From: Bradymonadales bacterium
GTDB lineage: Bacteria; Myxococcota; Bradymonadia; REDH01
Assembly (NCBI GenBank): GCA_947483645.1
Contig: CANKLS010000001.1
Coordinates: forward strand, 26,624 to 90,623
Direction of reading: 5' to 3'
DNA length: 64,000 bases
Below the pieces are notes generated by a model, which saw only the letters and a list, made by a program, of their open reading frames with translations, ran no database searches and had not been told where the DNA came from. This document shows, one piece after another, positions 46,459-54,812 of the stretch (position 1 is the stretch's first letter; each line of letters opens with the position of its first letter). Position numbers and translations under genes: made by a program.

Positions 46459-47505
46459 ATGAAATCAAATCGTCTTCTCTTGTTTCTTTTTGGCGCGACC
46501 CTCTTCGCCGCCACGCCTCGTGCCTTCGCCCAGACCGAAGCCGACCAAGAGGCCGATGGCTTCGTGTTCGGCGAGGAAGAGGAAGGAGCCCCCGGTCCCG
46601 AAATCGGTGAGCCCCTCCCCTCCACCCTCGATGTAGAGGGAGAGCTCGGCGCCTTGCCGGCAGACGACGGCATCACGCAGGTTACCGCCATCGTTGTCCC
46701 CAGCGAGCTGCTTAGCGCAGCGCAAGCCGACGAACTTGCCGCCAGCGTGCTCAAGAGCCTCGAGGCCATCCCAGGTCTCACCATCGTGACCAACGAGAAG
46801 CTCCGCAGTGAGTTCGAGGTCATGGGCGCAGAGCTCGCCTTCGAGTGCGCCTTCGACCCTATCTGCCTCGGCCGCTACGGGCGTGAACTGGGACTCGACC
46901 GCATCGTCGTTGGTCGCGTCGCCGCTGCGGCGGATGGAAAGTGGGGCACCACCTTCGACCTCTTCGAGACGCCCACCTCCGCCATTGCCAGCTACCGCTA
47001 CTTTGAGACCCCTGCCGGCGTAAACATCGTCTCGCAGGTCGTCGAGTCGGAGCTCAAGGTCCTCTTCGGCATCCGTGATGCCAAGGAGCGCGGGCCGGAG
47101 ATCGTCCAGGAAATGAGCCCCTGGCAGCGCTACTCCGCTTGGACGTCGCTTGGACTCAGCGTCGCCGCGCTCGGCGCCTCGGCCACCTACGCGGCCGCCG
47201 CGAGCGACACACAGACCAAACTCGATGACTGCAAGCAGATCTCGCTCAGCGACGGCACCTCCGTCTGCAACCGGACACAGAAGGATGCCGAAGCAGACAT
47301 CTCCAAGGGCGAAGAGCAGGCACTCTACTCCAAGGTCTTCCTTGGCTCTGGCGTCTTCTTCGGTGCAGTCTCGGCGCTGCTGTTCAACATCCAGCCCGGC
47401 GAAGAGGCCGTGGAAGAAGAAGATGAAGATATCGCCCAGCGCTTCCATCTCTACCCCCGGGTGACCTTGGACTCCGTTGGCCTTGCTGGAAACTGGAGCT
47501 TCTGA
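46459..47505 (+). CDS. exported CsgG/LpoB-like protein with membrane segments
   Basis: 348 residues with signal peptide (LLLFLFGATLFAATPRAFA). An acidic linker, then an alpha/beta domain (VTAIVVPSELLSAAQADELAASVLKSLEAIPGLTIV ... CAFDPICLGRYGRELGLDRIVVGRV) of the type seen in CsgG/LpoB/FlgO relatives, with a Cys pair around the conserved DPxCLxRxGRxLG phrase common in Myxococcota proteins. Then two hydrophobic segments (about 228-248 and 295-315) around a Cys-containing loop. Family call is from pattern memory. It lies two bases before the MopE/FGE-like lipoprotein gene, so the products probably act together in the envelope. Confidence 0.65.
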   Translation: MKSNRLLLFLFGATLFAATPRAFAQTEADQEADGFVFGEEEEGAPGPEIGEPLPSTLDVEGELGALPADDGITQVTAIVVPSELLSAAQADELAASVLKSLEAIPGLTIVTNEKLRSEFEVMGAELAFECAFDPICLGRYGRELGLDRIVVGRVAAAADGKWGTTFDLFETPTSAIASYRYFETPAGVNIVSQVVESELKVLFGIRDAKERGPEIVQEMSPWQRYSAWTSLGLSVAALGASATYAAAASDTQTKLDDCKQISLSDGTSVCNRTQKDAEADISKGEEQALYSKVFLGSGVFFGAVSALLFNIQPGEEAVEEEDEDIAQRFHLYPRVTLDSVGLAGNWSF

Positions 47506-47507
47506 AC

Positions 47508-49310
47508 ATGGTACACGCTAGGCTCCTCACGCTTCTTGCAGCCGCCACGCTGCTCTCGGCCTGTTTCGATGTCACCCGAGACGGGATCAACGGCGGCCAG
47601 GTCGGCTTCCTCTGCGCCTCCGCCGACGACTGCGTCGAGGGGTTCGGCTGCAACATCCCCCCCAATTCGCCCGATGGGCTTGGCGTCTGCCAAAAAGCCA
47701 CCTCGTCGCAGTGCTATGATACGGACTCCGATGGCTTCTTTGCAGGCATTGGCTGCGAGAGTGTCGACCGCGCCGACTGCGATGACACCAATCCCCAAGT
47801 CTCGCCCGGCGGCGTAGAGGTCTGCAACGGAATCGATGACAACTGCGACGGCGAAGCCGATGCCAATGTCGCCGCCGACGGCACCATCAACCCCTTGGCC
47901 GACGGCGATCGCTACCGCGAGTGCCCCAAGCAGATCGGCATCTGCAACGGCGCCCGCGTCGAGTGCACCGACGGCGCCTTCCCCGCCTGCGTCACCGGCA
48001 ATGGCTACCCCGCCAACTTCGAGCCCAACGAGGCCTCCTGCGACGGTATCGATAATGACTGCGACGCCGCCGCAGACGAAGACTGTGAGTGCGTCCCAGG
48101 GTCCGTCTCGACCTGCGTCTACACCGTCCTCCGCGACGACGTGGAGCGCACCGCGGTCGGACAGTGCGAGCGAGGCCTCCAGTTCTGCATCAACGGCGTC
48201 CGATCGGAGTGCCTTGCCGCGCCGGCAGTCGCCACCGGGGGCGCCCTCGTTGACTGCTCCGCCGACCCCGCCGTCTGCGGTGCCGGCTCCTACTGCGTCG
48301 ATGAGGCCCTCGAGCCCAACGAAGACCTGTCCGATGGTTGCGAGCGCGTCTGTGGCACAGGCGAAATCCCGGCCGAGGACAACTGCGTCCTCAACGCGGC
48401 CTCCACCAACTGCACCCGCTTCGTCTGCCGCACCACGCAGGACGCAGGCGCCTGCACCGACGACGCCGGTTGCGATAACGGCTTCGCCTGCGTCCAGGCC
48501 CTCTGCCGTCGCATCAACGTGGCGCCCACCGACGAACTCTGCAACGGACTCGACGACAACTGCGACGGTATGGTCGACAACAAGACCGGCCTCTCGGGCT
48601 CCGAGGTCTGCGCGCAGTGCCCCTTCAACATGGTCAAGGTTCAGGCCGTTACCCCCTCGGGTGCCGCAGCCGATGTCTGTGTCGACCTCTATGAGGCCTC
48701 CCGCCCCGATGCCACCAGTACCGACCAGGGCCAGTTCGGCTACTACGCTCAGAGCGTTGCCGGCGTCCTTCCTTGGACCGGCGTCACCGCAGAAGAGGCC
48801 ACCGCCGCCTGCCAGGGCGAAGACTACTACGACTACTTCAAGCCCGGCCCGCGTCCCATCAAGAGCAAGCGCCTCTGCAGCTACTTCGAGTACGAGCAGG
48901 CCTGTGGCGGCGTGAACGGCGACCCGAACGGAGACTACGCCTACCCCTACTCCACCACGCGCGCAGGCGACCAGTTCGTTGCCGGCGCCTGCAACGACGC
49001 CAGCAGCGCCAACGGCCTCCAGCCCACCGGCACCTCCACCTGCGGCTTCGACTTCCAGACCGCCGCCGGCGAAATCGTCACCACCTACGACATGGTCGGT
49101 AACGCAGCGGAGTGGGTCCGTGGCCCCGGCTCCAACCTCATCGCGGGCGGAAGCTACCTCGAGACACCCTCAGCCGCCGCGCGCACCCGCAGCGGCTCGC
49201 CTACCCGCAGCGGCCCGGTCCTCTCCTGCACCGACCTCTCGCTCGCGCCTGCAGCCGCCGACTCCGCCGAAGACATCGGCTTCCGCTGCTGCACCGCCGT
49301 CACGCCCTAG
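47508..49310 (+). CDS. lipoprotein with MopE-like metal-binding motifs and an FGE-like domain
   Basis: 600 residues. Lipobox LLSAC (LLAAATLLSACFD). Cys-rich region (about 30-370) with DTDSDGFF and three CNGxDxxCDG-type motifs (CNGIDDNCDGEAD, CDGIDNDCDAAAD, CNGLDDNCDGMVD), the putative metal-binding repeat of MopE-like proteins. The last about 210 residues match the formylglycine-generating-enzyme/sulfatase-modifying (C-type lectin) fold: VCVDLYEASRP, EATAACQ, KRLCSYFEYEQACGG, DMVGNAAEW, GGSYL and GFRCC. Catalytic competence is doubtful; in such lipoproteins the fold usually binds rather than oxidises. Surface-exposed, probably Ca2+ or Cu binding. Confidence 0.8.
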   Translation: MVHARLLTLLAAATLLSACFDVTRDGINGGQVGFLCASADDCVEGFGCNIPPNSPDGLGVCQKATSSQCYDTDSDGFFAGIGCESVDRADCDDTNPQVSPGGVEVCNGIDDNCDGEADANVAADGTINPLADGDRYRECPKQIGICNGARVECTDGAFPACVTGNGYPANFEPNEASCDGIDNDCDAAADEDCECVPGSVSTCVYTVLRDDVERTAVGQCERGLQFCINGVRSECLAAPAVATGGALVDCSADPAVCGAGSYCVDEALEPNEDLSDGCERVCGTGEIPAEDNCVLNAASTNCTRFVCRTTQDAGACTDDAGCDNGFACVQALCRRINVAPTDELCNGLDDNCDGMVDNKTGLSGSEVCAQCPFNMVKVQAVTPSGAAADVCVDLYEASRPDATSTDQGQFGYYAQSVAGVLPWTGVTAEEATAACQGEDYYDYFKPGPRPIKSKRLCSYFEYEQACGGVNGDPNGDYAYPYSTTRAGDQFVAGACNDASSANGLQPTGTSTCGFDFQTAAGEIVTTYDMVGNAAEWVRGPGSNLIAGGSYLETPSAAARTRSGSPTRSGPVLSCTDLSLAPAAADSAEDIGFRCCTAVTP

Positions 49311-49368
49311 CGAGACCCAATCCCGGTTCTGCCACTGCAGTACCAACCCAGTCGCAACGCGCGGCCCT

Positions 49369-49647
49369 TCACTTCGCGAAGGTCCCGTACATCGGCATCC
49401 ATCCACAACGGCACTCCGCGCAGCTGCAGAGCGGGTCCGGCAGCGGCGGGATGATGGGGTAGCCCCGTACGTCCTTCGGCAGTTCGCTCATCAAGAAGGT
49501 GTCGCCATCGTGCGCAGCACAGTGCTCGCACCGGTCACTGTCCGGAATCGAGCAGCGGACCAGTTTGTTCTCGTCCATCTTCCAGTGGCGACCGGCCGAC
49601 TCGATGGTCACCTCTCCGTCGCCCACATCGGGGCGGCGGGTCGACAT
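49369..49647 (-). CDS. 92-residue Cys-rich protein with a phage head-morphogenesis-like Cys motif
   Basis: 92 residues, no signal peptide, seven Cys in two clusters (C32, C40, C43 and C74, C76, C79, C81). RCEHCAAHDGDTF and GYPIIPPLPDP followed by CRCGW recall the CxxCxxxDG...PPLP...CRC ending of Mu gpF-type phage head proteins, here as a free-standing unit. Likely zinc-binding. Its ATG overlaps the stop of the aminotransferase gene (TGATG), so it is probably translated with it. An alternative is that it is a chance reading frame, but the ordered Cys pattern argues against that. Function unknown. Confidence 0.6.
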   Translation of the reverse strand: MSTRRPDVGDGEVTIESAGRHWKMDENKLVRCSIPDSDRCEHCAAHDGDTFLMSELPKDVRGYPIIPPLPDPLCSCAECRCGWMPMYGTFAK

Positions 49648-50840
49648 CAGGGGGCCTGCAAAGCGGCAGCGATGCGACGGATACCGGTCGTGATCCGCTC
49701 CTCGCTCGTTGCGTAGCTGAGCCGCAGGAAGCCTGGTGCACCAAACGGAGTCCCCGGCACGACTGCCACACGCGCTCGCTCGAGCAGGTAGCTCGCAAGG
49801 TCCACGTCTGTCTTGACCTCGAATCCGTCGTAGCTCCGGCCCAGGTAGGCCGAAAAGTCGGGCAGCAGGTAGAATGCACCGCGCGGCCGCGGCACCGCCA
49901 CGCCCGGGATCTCCTGCAGCAGCGACAGCGCAAGATCGCGGCGCTCGGCAAACCGGGCCCGCATCGGCGCAATCAGCGTATCGCCTTGGCGCAGTCCCTC
50001 GGCGGCACCCGCCTGCACAATCGAACTCGGGTTGCTCGTGCTCTGCGACTGCAGGTTGGTCATCGCGGCCACGAGCTCCTTGGGTGCGAGCGTGTAGCCG
50101 AGCCGCCAGCCTGTCATGGCGAACGACTTGGAGGAGCCACTCACCAGCGCATATCGGTCGCGCAGCGAGGGCGCGAGTGTCAGGAGCTCGGTGTAGGCGA
50201 GCCCGTCGTAGACCAGCGCCTCATAGATGGCATCGCTGATGACGACGATGTTCGGGTGGCGCTCCAGCCAAGCCGCGATCGGCCGAAGCTGGTCGGTATC
50301 CCAGAAGGCGCCGGTCGGATTCGAAGGGTTATTGATGACAATGGCCCGAGTCCGCTCCGTCACGACGGCGTCGAGCGCCTCGATGGAGGGCACGAAGTCA
50401 TCCTCTGGGCGGCCGTGGACAATGACCGGCAGGCCGCCGGCCATCTCAATCTGAACGGGGTAGCTCACCCAGAAGGGGGCGGGCAGGATGACCTCGTCAC
50501 CCGGGTCGAGCAGGGCGAGGAAGAGATTGTAGAGCGAGTGCTTGCCGCCGCACGAGGCGATGATCTCAGCATCGCTGTAGGCGAAACCAAGCCGCGGCTC
50601 GTAGTAGCCTCGAATGGCGGCCTTGAGCTCCGCCGTGCCACCCACAGCGGTGTACTTGGTCTGGCCCGCCTCCATGGCCCGCACAACGGCGTCACAGATG
50701 GGCTTGGGGGTTACAAAGTCGGGTTCGCCTGTACCGAAGGAGACGACATTCACCCCTTGGGCGATGAGCGCCTTCGCCTTCGCATCGATGGCGAGCGTCG
50801 GAGAAGCTGGAATCTGCTGCACCCGCTTAGAAACTCGCAT
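49647..50840 (-). CDS. class I aminotransferase, aspartate aminotransferase type
   Basis: 397 residues, fold type I PLP enzyme. NNPSNPTGA, SDAIYEALVYDG (Asp and Tyr that contact PLP) and SGSSKSFAMTGWRLGY with the Schiff-base Lys238; C-terminal FLRLSYATSEERI carries the substrate-carboxylate Arg. This sequence group (SKRVxxIxPSxTLAID...) covers thermostable aspartate and aromatic/prephenate aminotransferases, so the donor is not fixed. ATG 50840 overlaps the coaD stop (TGATG). Order rsmD-coaD-aminotransferase is common in related genomes. Confidence 0.9.
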   Translation of the reverse strand: MRVSKRVQQIPASPTLAIDAKAKALIAQGVNVVSFGTGEPDFVTPKPICDAVVRAMEAGQTKYTAVGGTAELKAAIRGYYEPRLGFAYSDAEIIASCGGKHSLYNLFLALLDPGDEVILPAPFWVSYPVQIEMAGGLPVIVHGRPEDDFVPSIEALDAVVTERTRAIVINNPSNPTGAFWDTDQLRPIAAWLERHPNIVVISDAIYEALVYDGLAYTELLTLAPSLRDRYALVSGSSKSFAMTGWRLGYTLAPKELVAAMTNLQSQSTSNPSSIVQAGAAEGLRQGDTLIAPMRARFAERRDLALSLLQEIPGVAVPRPRGAFYLLPDFSAYLGRSYDGFEVKTDVDLASYLLERARVAVVPGTPFGAPGFLRLSYATSEERITTGIRRIAAALQAP

Positions 50841-51340
50841 CACGCTCCCTTGCCCTGAAGTTGGTTTACCTTCGCTGTGAGCCGGGCCAGCACCTGCGGC
50901 GGCACCGAACCCGAGATGTCGCCGCCCAGCAGCGCCACCTCCTTCACCAGCCGCGAGCTCACAAAGAAGCTGCCCGGTTCCGCCATCAGGAAGACCGTCT
51001 CCACCTCCGGCGCAAGCCGGCGGTTCATGTTGGCCATCTGGGACTCATACTCGAAGTCCGCAACCGCCCGGAGTCCACGCAAAATCGCGTTGGCCTGAAC
51101 CTCCCGCGCATAGTTGACCAGCAGCCCCGAGAAGGTCGTCAGCCGCACCCGCTGCTCGTCCGGGAACACCTCCCGCAGGATCTGCATCCGCTCCTCGACC
51201 GAAAACATCGGAGCCTTGTTCGGGTTGTGAACAATGGCGACCACGAGCTCGTCACAGAGCGACAATCCGCGCTCGATGATGTTCACATGCCCGTTGGTAA
51301 GCGGGTCGAAGCTGCCGGGGTAGAGTGCAATTCGCTGCAT
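50840..51340 (-). CDS. coaD: phosphopantetheine adenylyltransferase
   Basis: 166 residues, penultimate step of coenzyme A synthesis. IALYPGSFDPLTNGHVNII carries the TxGH nucleotidyl-transferase motif; NPNKAPMFSVEER, GLRAVADFEYESQMANMN and SSRLVKEVALLGGDI (counterpart of ISSTxVRE) are all in place. ATG 51340 gives the standard N-terminus; an in-frame ATG at 51400 would add 20 residues and overlap rsmD. The stop overlaps the aminotransferase start. Confidence 0.95.
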   Translation of the reverse strand: MQRIALYPGSFDPLTNGHVNIIERGLSLCDELVVAIVHNPNKAPMFSVEERMQILREVFPDEQRVRLTTFSGLLVNYAREVQANAILRGLRAVADFEYESQMANMNRRLAPEVETVFLMAEPGSFFVSSRLVKEVALLGGDISGSVPPQVLARLTAKVNQLQGKGA

Positions 51341-51383
51341 TTCGTCTGCCGAGACACGGGTGAATCTGCGGAGGGTAGCAGAA

Positions 51384-51956
51384 TCAATGCGGTGCGTCAT
51401 GCGAAAGCCGCCAGACGGTCACCACGGTATCGCCGTGTACCCGATGGTGAACCGGCGTCGCCACCCCCTCGAGCGCAGGCGCATGCTCAGCTCCATCTTC
51501 CCACACCAGCGTGGCGCCCGGAGCGACCAGGCGAGCCTCCACGAGCGCCGTGACGAGGGCGATGGCATCGACGGTACCATAGGGGGGATCGCAGAAGATG
51601 AGATCGAAGCTGCTCCCGGTCAGACGGTTCAAGGCCTGCGGCAGTCTGCCCTGCACAATCCGCACCCGGTCCTGGTAGCGCAGCGCCGCGATGTTTCGCT
51701 CCATGGCGGCGAGCGCTGCGCCATCGCCGTCCACCATGACTGCAGAGGCCGAACCGCGGCTCAAAGCCTCCAGGCCCAGCGCTCCTGAGCCGGCAAAGAG
51801 GTCGAGTACCCGAAGCCCCTCAAACCCCGCCTCAAGCCCGCCGTGCGCCAGCTGGTTGAAGAGCGACTCCCGCACCTTCCCGGAGGTAGGGCGGGTGTTC
51901 ATCCCGCGCGGCGCGTAGAGCGTCGCGCCCTTTCGATCGCCGGCGATGATGCGCAC
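51384..51956 (-). CDS. rsmD: 16S rRNA (guanine966-N2)-methyltransferase RsmD
   Basis: 190 residues. VRIIAGDRKGATL start, RPTSGKVRESLFNQL, VLDLFAGSGALGLEALSRG (SAM-binding) and FCDPPYG (catalytic D/N-PPY) match RsmD, which methylates G966 of 16S rRNA. GTG at 51956 has AAGGAG four bases upstream and gives the usual start; longer in-frame extensions are not needed. Next gene is coaD, the usual partner. Confidence 0.92.
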   Translation of the reverse strand: MRIIAGDRKGATLYAPRGMNTRPTSGKVRESLFNQLAHGGLEAGFEGLRVLDLFAGSGALGLEALSRGSASAVMVDGDGAALAAMERNIAALRYQDRVRIVQGRLPQALNRLTGSSFDLIFCDPPYGTVDAIALVTALVEARLVAPGATLVWEDGAEHAPALEGVATPVHHRVHGDTVVTVWRLSHDAPH

Positions 51957-52083
51957 AATGCTCCTTGGCCACGGCGGCGTTTCGGAGGCGCCGTACCGGC
52001 CCCCTGTGCTGTGGCGCGCCGCGCCGGTCAAGTTCACAGAGGCCCGATTCCCTCAGCTTCGTCTCGAAACTGCTCTCGGGGGG

Positions 52084-52112
52084 TTGACCGTTGTCAGGTC
52101 ATCGTCTAGCAC
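52084..52112 (+). promoter_or_regulatory. promoter of the tRNA-Ile/tRNA-Ala pair
   Basis: TTGACC at 52084-52089 and TAGCAC at 52107-52112 with a 17-base spacer; transcription would start about 10 bases before the mature tRNA-Ile 5' end at 52130. Confidence 0.45.
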
Positions 52113-52129
52113 CGCAACCCTCTGCCTAC

Positions 52130-52203
52130 GGACCAATAGCTCAGGTGGTTAGAGCGCACCCTTGATAAGGGTGAAGTCGCAGGTTCAAGTCCTGCTTGGT
52201 CTA
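52130..52203 (+). tRNA. tRNA-Ile (anticodon GAT)
   Basis: 74-base cloverleaf: acceptor GGACCAA/TTGGTCT, D-arm GCTC/GAGC, anticodon arm CACCC-TTGATAA-GGGTG with anticodon GAT, T-arm GCAGG-TTCAAGT-CCTGC, discriminator A, no encoded CCA. Followed after 24 bases by tRNA-Ala, the order seen in rRNA operon spacers, but no rRNA is nearby. Confidence 0.97.
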
Positions 52204-52227
52204 CTTACCCGCCCGACGGGATCGATC

Positions 52228-52300
52228 GGGGCCTTAGCTCAGTTGGGAGAGCGCCGCCTTTGCAAGGCGGAAGTCATCGGTTCGAACCCGATAGGCTCCA
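52228..52300 (+). tRNA. tRNA-Ala (anticodon TGC)
   Basis: 73-base cloverleaf: acceptor GGGGCCT/AGGCTCC (one G-U), D-arm GCTC/GAGC, anticodon arm CCGCC-TTTGCAA-GGCGG with anticodon TGC, T-arm ATCGG-TTCGAAC-CCGAT, discriminator A, no encoded CCA. Its 3' end is two bases from the stop of the convergent FHA gene. Confidence 0.97.
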
Positions 52301-52302
52301 CT

Positions 52303-52788
52303 TCACCAGAACAACGCAACCCAGGCCGCAACAAAGGCGGCAAGGGAAGCTGAGCTGGTGGCGTAACCTCGCCGCTGCCGTCGGTGGGCTTCGGGTGGTA
52401 CAAGCGCGGCAAAGAGTGCGGTGGTTGGCAGCTCCTCCTCATGCTCCAACGGACCAAGCGTGGGCTCAAGGGGCACGGCAGCAAGACCTGCGGCAGCCAG
52501 CGCCGAGAGTAACTCGAGATTCACCGCGCCGAGCCGCAACGTCTCTCCCGGCGACCAGAGGCTCCATCCATCGAGCCTGTGGCCGTTGATCCAGCTTCGC
52601 CGCTCGGTGCTCTCGTCGAGCACCCAGAGCGCCGAGCCGTCCCATCGCAGTCGCGCGTGTCGTCGCGAGACGGTGGGATGGATGAGATGAAGGCTTGACC
52701 CGCCGTGGCGGCCGACGCAGTAGTCGCCGGTCTGGCTGATCGATGCGACCGTCACCCTCTCTCCTGCAACCGACACAACGACCTTCAT
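52303..52788 (-). CDS. tail-anchored FHA-domain protein
   Basis: 161 residues. N-terminal FHA domain: VGRHGGSSLHLIHPTVSRRHARL carries the conserved Gly-Arg (26-27), Ser41 and His44 that bind phosphothreonine; strands before and after fit the 11-strand sandwich. The last about 20 residues (SASLAAFVAAWVALFW) form a membrane anchor at the very C-terminus. A membrane-tethered reader of Ser/Thr kinase signals is the natural inference; no kinase is coded in this window. The ATG at 52788 lies opposite a plus-strand ATG at 52787 (palindrome CATG), so the divergent genes have almost no space for promoters. Confidence 0.82.
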   Translation of the reverse strand: MKVVVSVAGERVTVASISQTGDYCVGRHGGSSLHLIHPTVSRRHARLRWDGSALWVLDESTERRSWINGHRLDGWSLWSPGETLRLGAVNLELLSALAAAGLAAVPLEPTLGPLEHEEELPTTALFAALVPPEAHRRQRRGYATSSASLAAFVAAWVALFW

Positions 52789-52816
52789 GCTGAAGCTCCT
52801 GCGCTCGAATGGAACG

Positions 52817-53518
52817 ATGTCTGTCTTGCCACGAAACGCCGGCACCTTCATCCTATTTTTTGGCGCTGTTTGTTTTGATCCAAGTATCTGTTCTGCTTCA
52901 GAAAATGAGGTTTCGATCCGCTTTGAAGGGGGCGTCGCGCCCTACGCAAAGATCGAATGGGTCTGGAGCGAACGCGACGGGTTCGGCTCTCTGGGCGTTA
53001 CAAGGGCCCACGCCGGCCAGCTCGGTTCAGCCGCCGTAGTCGCTCTCCGCGGGCAGGGTGCGCTCGCGGCTGCTGCAGCTGAACTCCGCGGATGCCTGTC
53101 GCTGCCCCACCTACCCGCCAACGCCGGAGAGGCCCTCGTGACGCTCACAACGGAGCTTGTCGAAGAGGCCGAGGAGCAGCAGACCGCGCTCGCCGCTTCG
53201 GGAGCTGCGGCAGATTGCATGCGCGCGGTTGTGCTTCGCGAGGCGGGCGAGGGCTTTCTAGCCCGTCCCTACGAACATCCCTACTGGGTCGCCGGCGAGT
53301 TCGGCACCCTTCGGACCAATACCGACCTGCCTGCGGAGCTCTGGGTGGACGGTCGAAAGAGCGGTCGCGTGACGCCCGTGAGCAGTCTGCGCTTGGAGGT
53401 AGGCCCGCACACGCTCTACTGGCGCGCAATCGCAGCGAACTGGCACCGCACCGAGGGCATCATCGTCGAGGCAGGTCGAACGGTCACGCTCAACGTCTAC
53501 CTCGAACCTGCGCTCTAA
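52817..53518 (+). CDS. exported PEGA-domain protein
   Basis: 233 residues. Signal peptide (NAGTFILFFGAVCFDPSICSASEN); middle part Ala-rich helices (LAAAAAELRGCLSLPHLPANAGEALVTLTTELVEEAEEQ) with a Cys pair; C-terminal PEGA domain (LPAELWVDGRKSGRVTPVSSLRLEVGPHTLYWRA), a beta fold of surface and secreted proteins. ATG 52817 begins the signal peptide; an in-frame ATG at 52787 would add ten residues. The first 120 bases are clearly AT-richer than the neighbourhood. Divergent from the FHA gene, convergent with clpX (4-bp shared stops). Confidence 0.75.
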   Translation: MSVLPRNAGTFILFFGAVCFDPSICSASENEVSIRFEGGVAPYAKIEWVWSERDGFGSLGVTRAHAGQLGSAAVVALRGQGALAAAAAELRGCLSLPHLPANAGEALVTLTTELVEEAEEQQTALAASGAAADCMRAVVLREAGEGFLARPYEHPYWVAGEFGTLRTNTDLPAELWVDGRKSGRVTPVSSLRLEVGPHTLYWRAIAANWHRTEGIIVEAGRTVTLNVYLEPAL

Positions 53519-54756
53519 GCAGCGGCGCGAAGCAGGGTGGGAGGCGCGGTGCCGGCTGCGCAGGCCGCCGTGATGACCACCTCTGTCACCCCCTCCATGG
53601 TCGGCAGGTCGAACATGATGTCGAGCATCACCTGCTCCATGATGGCGCGCAGTCCGCGTGCGCCGCTCTTCCGCTTGACCGCCAGCGCGACCACATGGGC
53701 CAGCGCATCGTTGTCGAAGCGGAGCTTGACCCCCTCGAGTTCGAACATGCGCTGGTACTGCTTCACCAGCGCGTTCTTGGGGCGCCAGAGAATCTCCACG
53801 AGCGCCGCCTCGTCGAGGTCGTCGAGCGTAACGACCACGGGGAGCCGCCCGATGAATTCGGGGATGAGGCCGTAGGCGGCGAGGTCTTCACTCCGCACCT
53901 GGCGGAGGATTTCGTTCCGCGAGGCCAGGTCGCCGGAGGTGGTGGCACCGAAGCCGATGACCGACTTCTTGAGCCGGCGGGCAATGATCTCCTCGAGCCC
54001 TTCGAAGCTGCCGCAGCAGATGAAGAGCACATTCTTGGTGTCGATCTGGATGAGTTCCTGCTGAGGCCGGTTGCGGTTGCCATCGGGCGGGATGGAGACC
54101 TTTTGGCTCTCGATGATTTTGAGAAGCGCCTGCTGCACGCCTTCGCCGCCCACGTCGCGGGTGGAGGCGGCGGCGCCGCCAGAACGGCCGATCTTGTCGA
54201 CCTCGTCGATGCAGACCACCCCCTTGGCGGCCAACTCTGGGTCGCGGTTGGCGGCCAGCCAGAGGTTCTTGATGAGCCCCTCGACATCCTCGCCCACATA
54301 GCCGGCCTCGGTGAGGCTGGTTGCATCGGCCATCGTGAAAGGGACGCCGAGCTTCTTCGCGATGGAGCGGGCGAGGAGCGTCTTGCCCGAGCCAGTGGGG
54401 CCGATGACCAGAATGTTGCTCTTGGTCAGTTCGACCTCGTCGCTGCCGTCATTTTCGGCGCGCAACCGCTTGAAGTGGTTGTAGACGGCAACGGCCAGCA
54501 CAGTCTTGGCGCGGTCTTGGCCCACTGCGTGTTCGTCGAGGTAGCTCTTGATGGCGCGGGGCCGGAGGTCGTTGAGGAGGGTGGTCCCGGGCTCCTCGTC
54601 GCGGACCGGGTCGTCGGCGAGTATCTCTTTGCAGAGTTTGATGCACTCGTCGCAGATGGCAGCTCCGGCGACGCCTGCGGTGAGCTGCCCGAGGTCGGCA
54701 ACCTCTTTGGTGCAGAAGGAGCAGCGGAGTCGGACAGGAGCGTCGGCGTCGGTCAC
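53515..54756 (-). CDS. clpX: ATP-dependent Clp protease ATP-binding subunit ClpX
   Basis: 413 residues. N-terminal zinc-binding domain with CSFC (C12, C15) and CDEC (C35, C38); AAA+ domain with Walker A GPTGSGKT (119-126), VCIDEVDKIG (Walker B), the RSGG...TRDVGGEGVQQALLK block and sensor-2 GARGLRAI. Unfolds tagged substrates and feeds them to ClpP; clpP and lon are not adjacent here. GTG at 54756 is the only in-frame start that gives the normal N-terminus. Stop shared with the PEGA gene; its promoter region faces that of rpsP. Confidence 0.95.
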   Translation of the reverse strand: MTDADAPVRLRCSFCTKEVADLGQLTAGVAGAAICDECIKLCKEILADDPVRDEEPGTTLLNDLRPRAIKSYLDEHAVGQDRAKTVLAVAVYNHFKRLRAENDGSDEVELTKSNILVIGPTGSGKTLLARSIAKKLGVPFTMADATSLTEAGYVGEDVEGLIKNLWLAANRDPELAAKGVVCIDEVDKIGRSGGAAASTRDVGGEGVQQALLKIIESQKVSIPPDGNRNRPQQELIQIDTKNVLFICCGSFEGLEEIIARRLKKSVIGFGATTSGDLASRNEILRQVRSEDLAAYGLIPEFIGRLPVVVTLDDLDEAALVEILWRPKNALVKQYQRMFELEGVKLRFDNDALAHVVALAVKRKSGARGLRAIMEQVMLDIMFDLPTMEGVTEVVITAACAAGTAPPTLLRAAA

Positions 54757-54783
54757 GGTAGGCTCAAATGAGGGCAGTCCTGC

Positions 54784-54812
54784 TTGACACGCAGGGGAGG
54801 GCAGTCTAGGTG
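54784..54812 (+). promoter_or_regulatory. promoter of the rpsP operon
   Basis: TTGACA at 54784-54789 and TAGGTG at 54807-54812, spacer 17. The -35 lies in a 14-base string, GTCCTGCTTGACAC (54777-54790), that recurs at 60568-60581. Confidence 0.5.
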
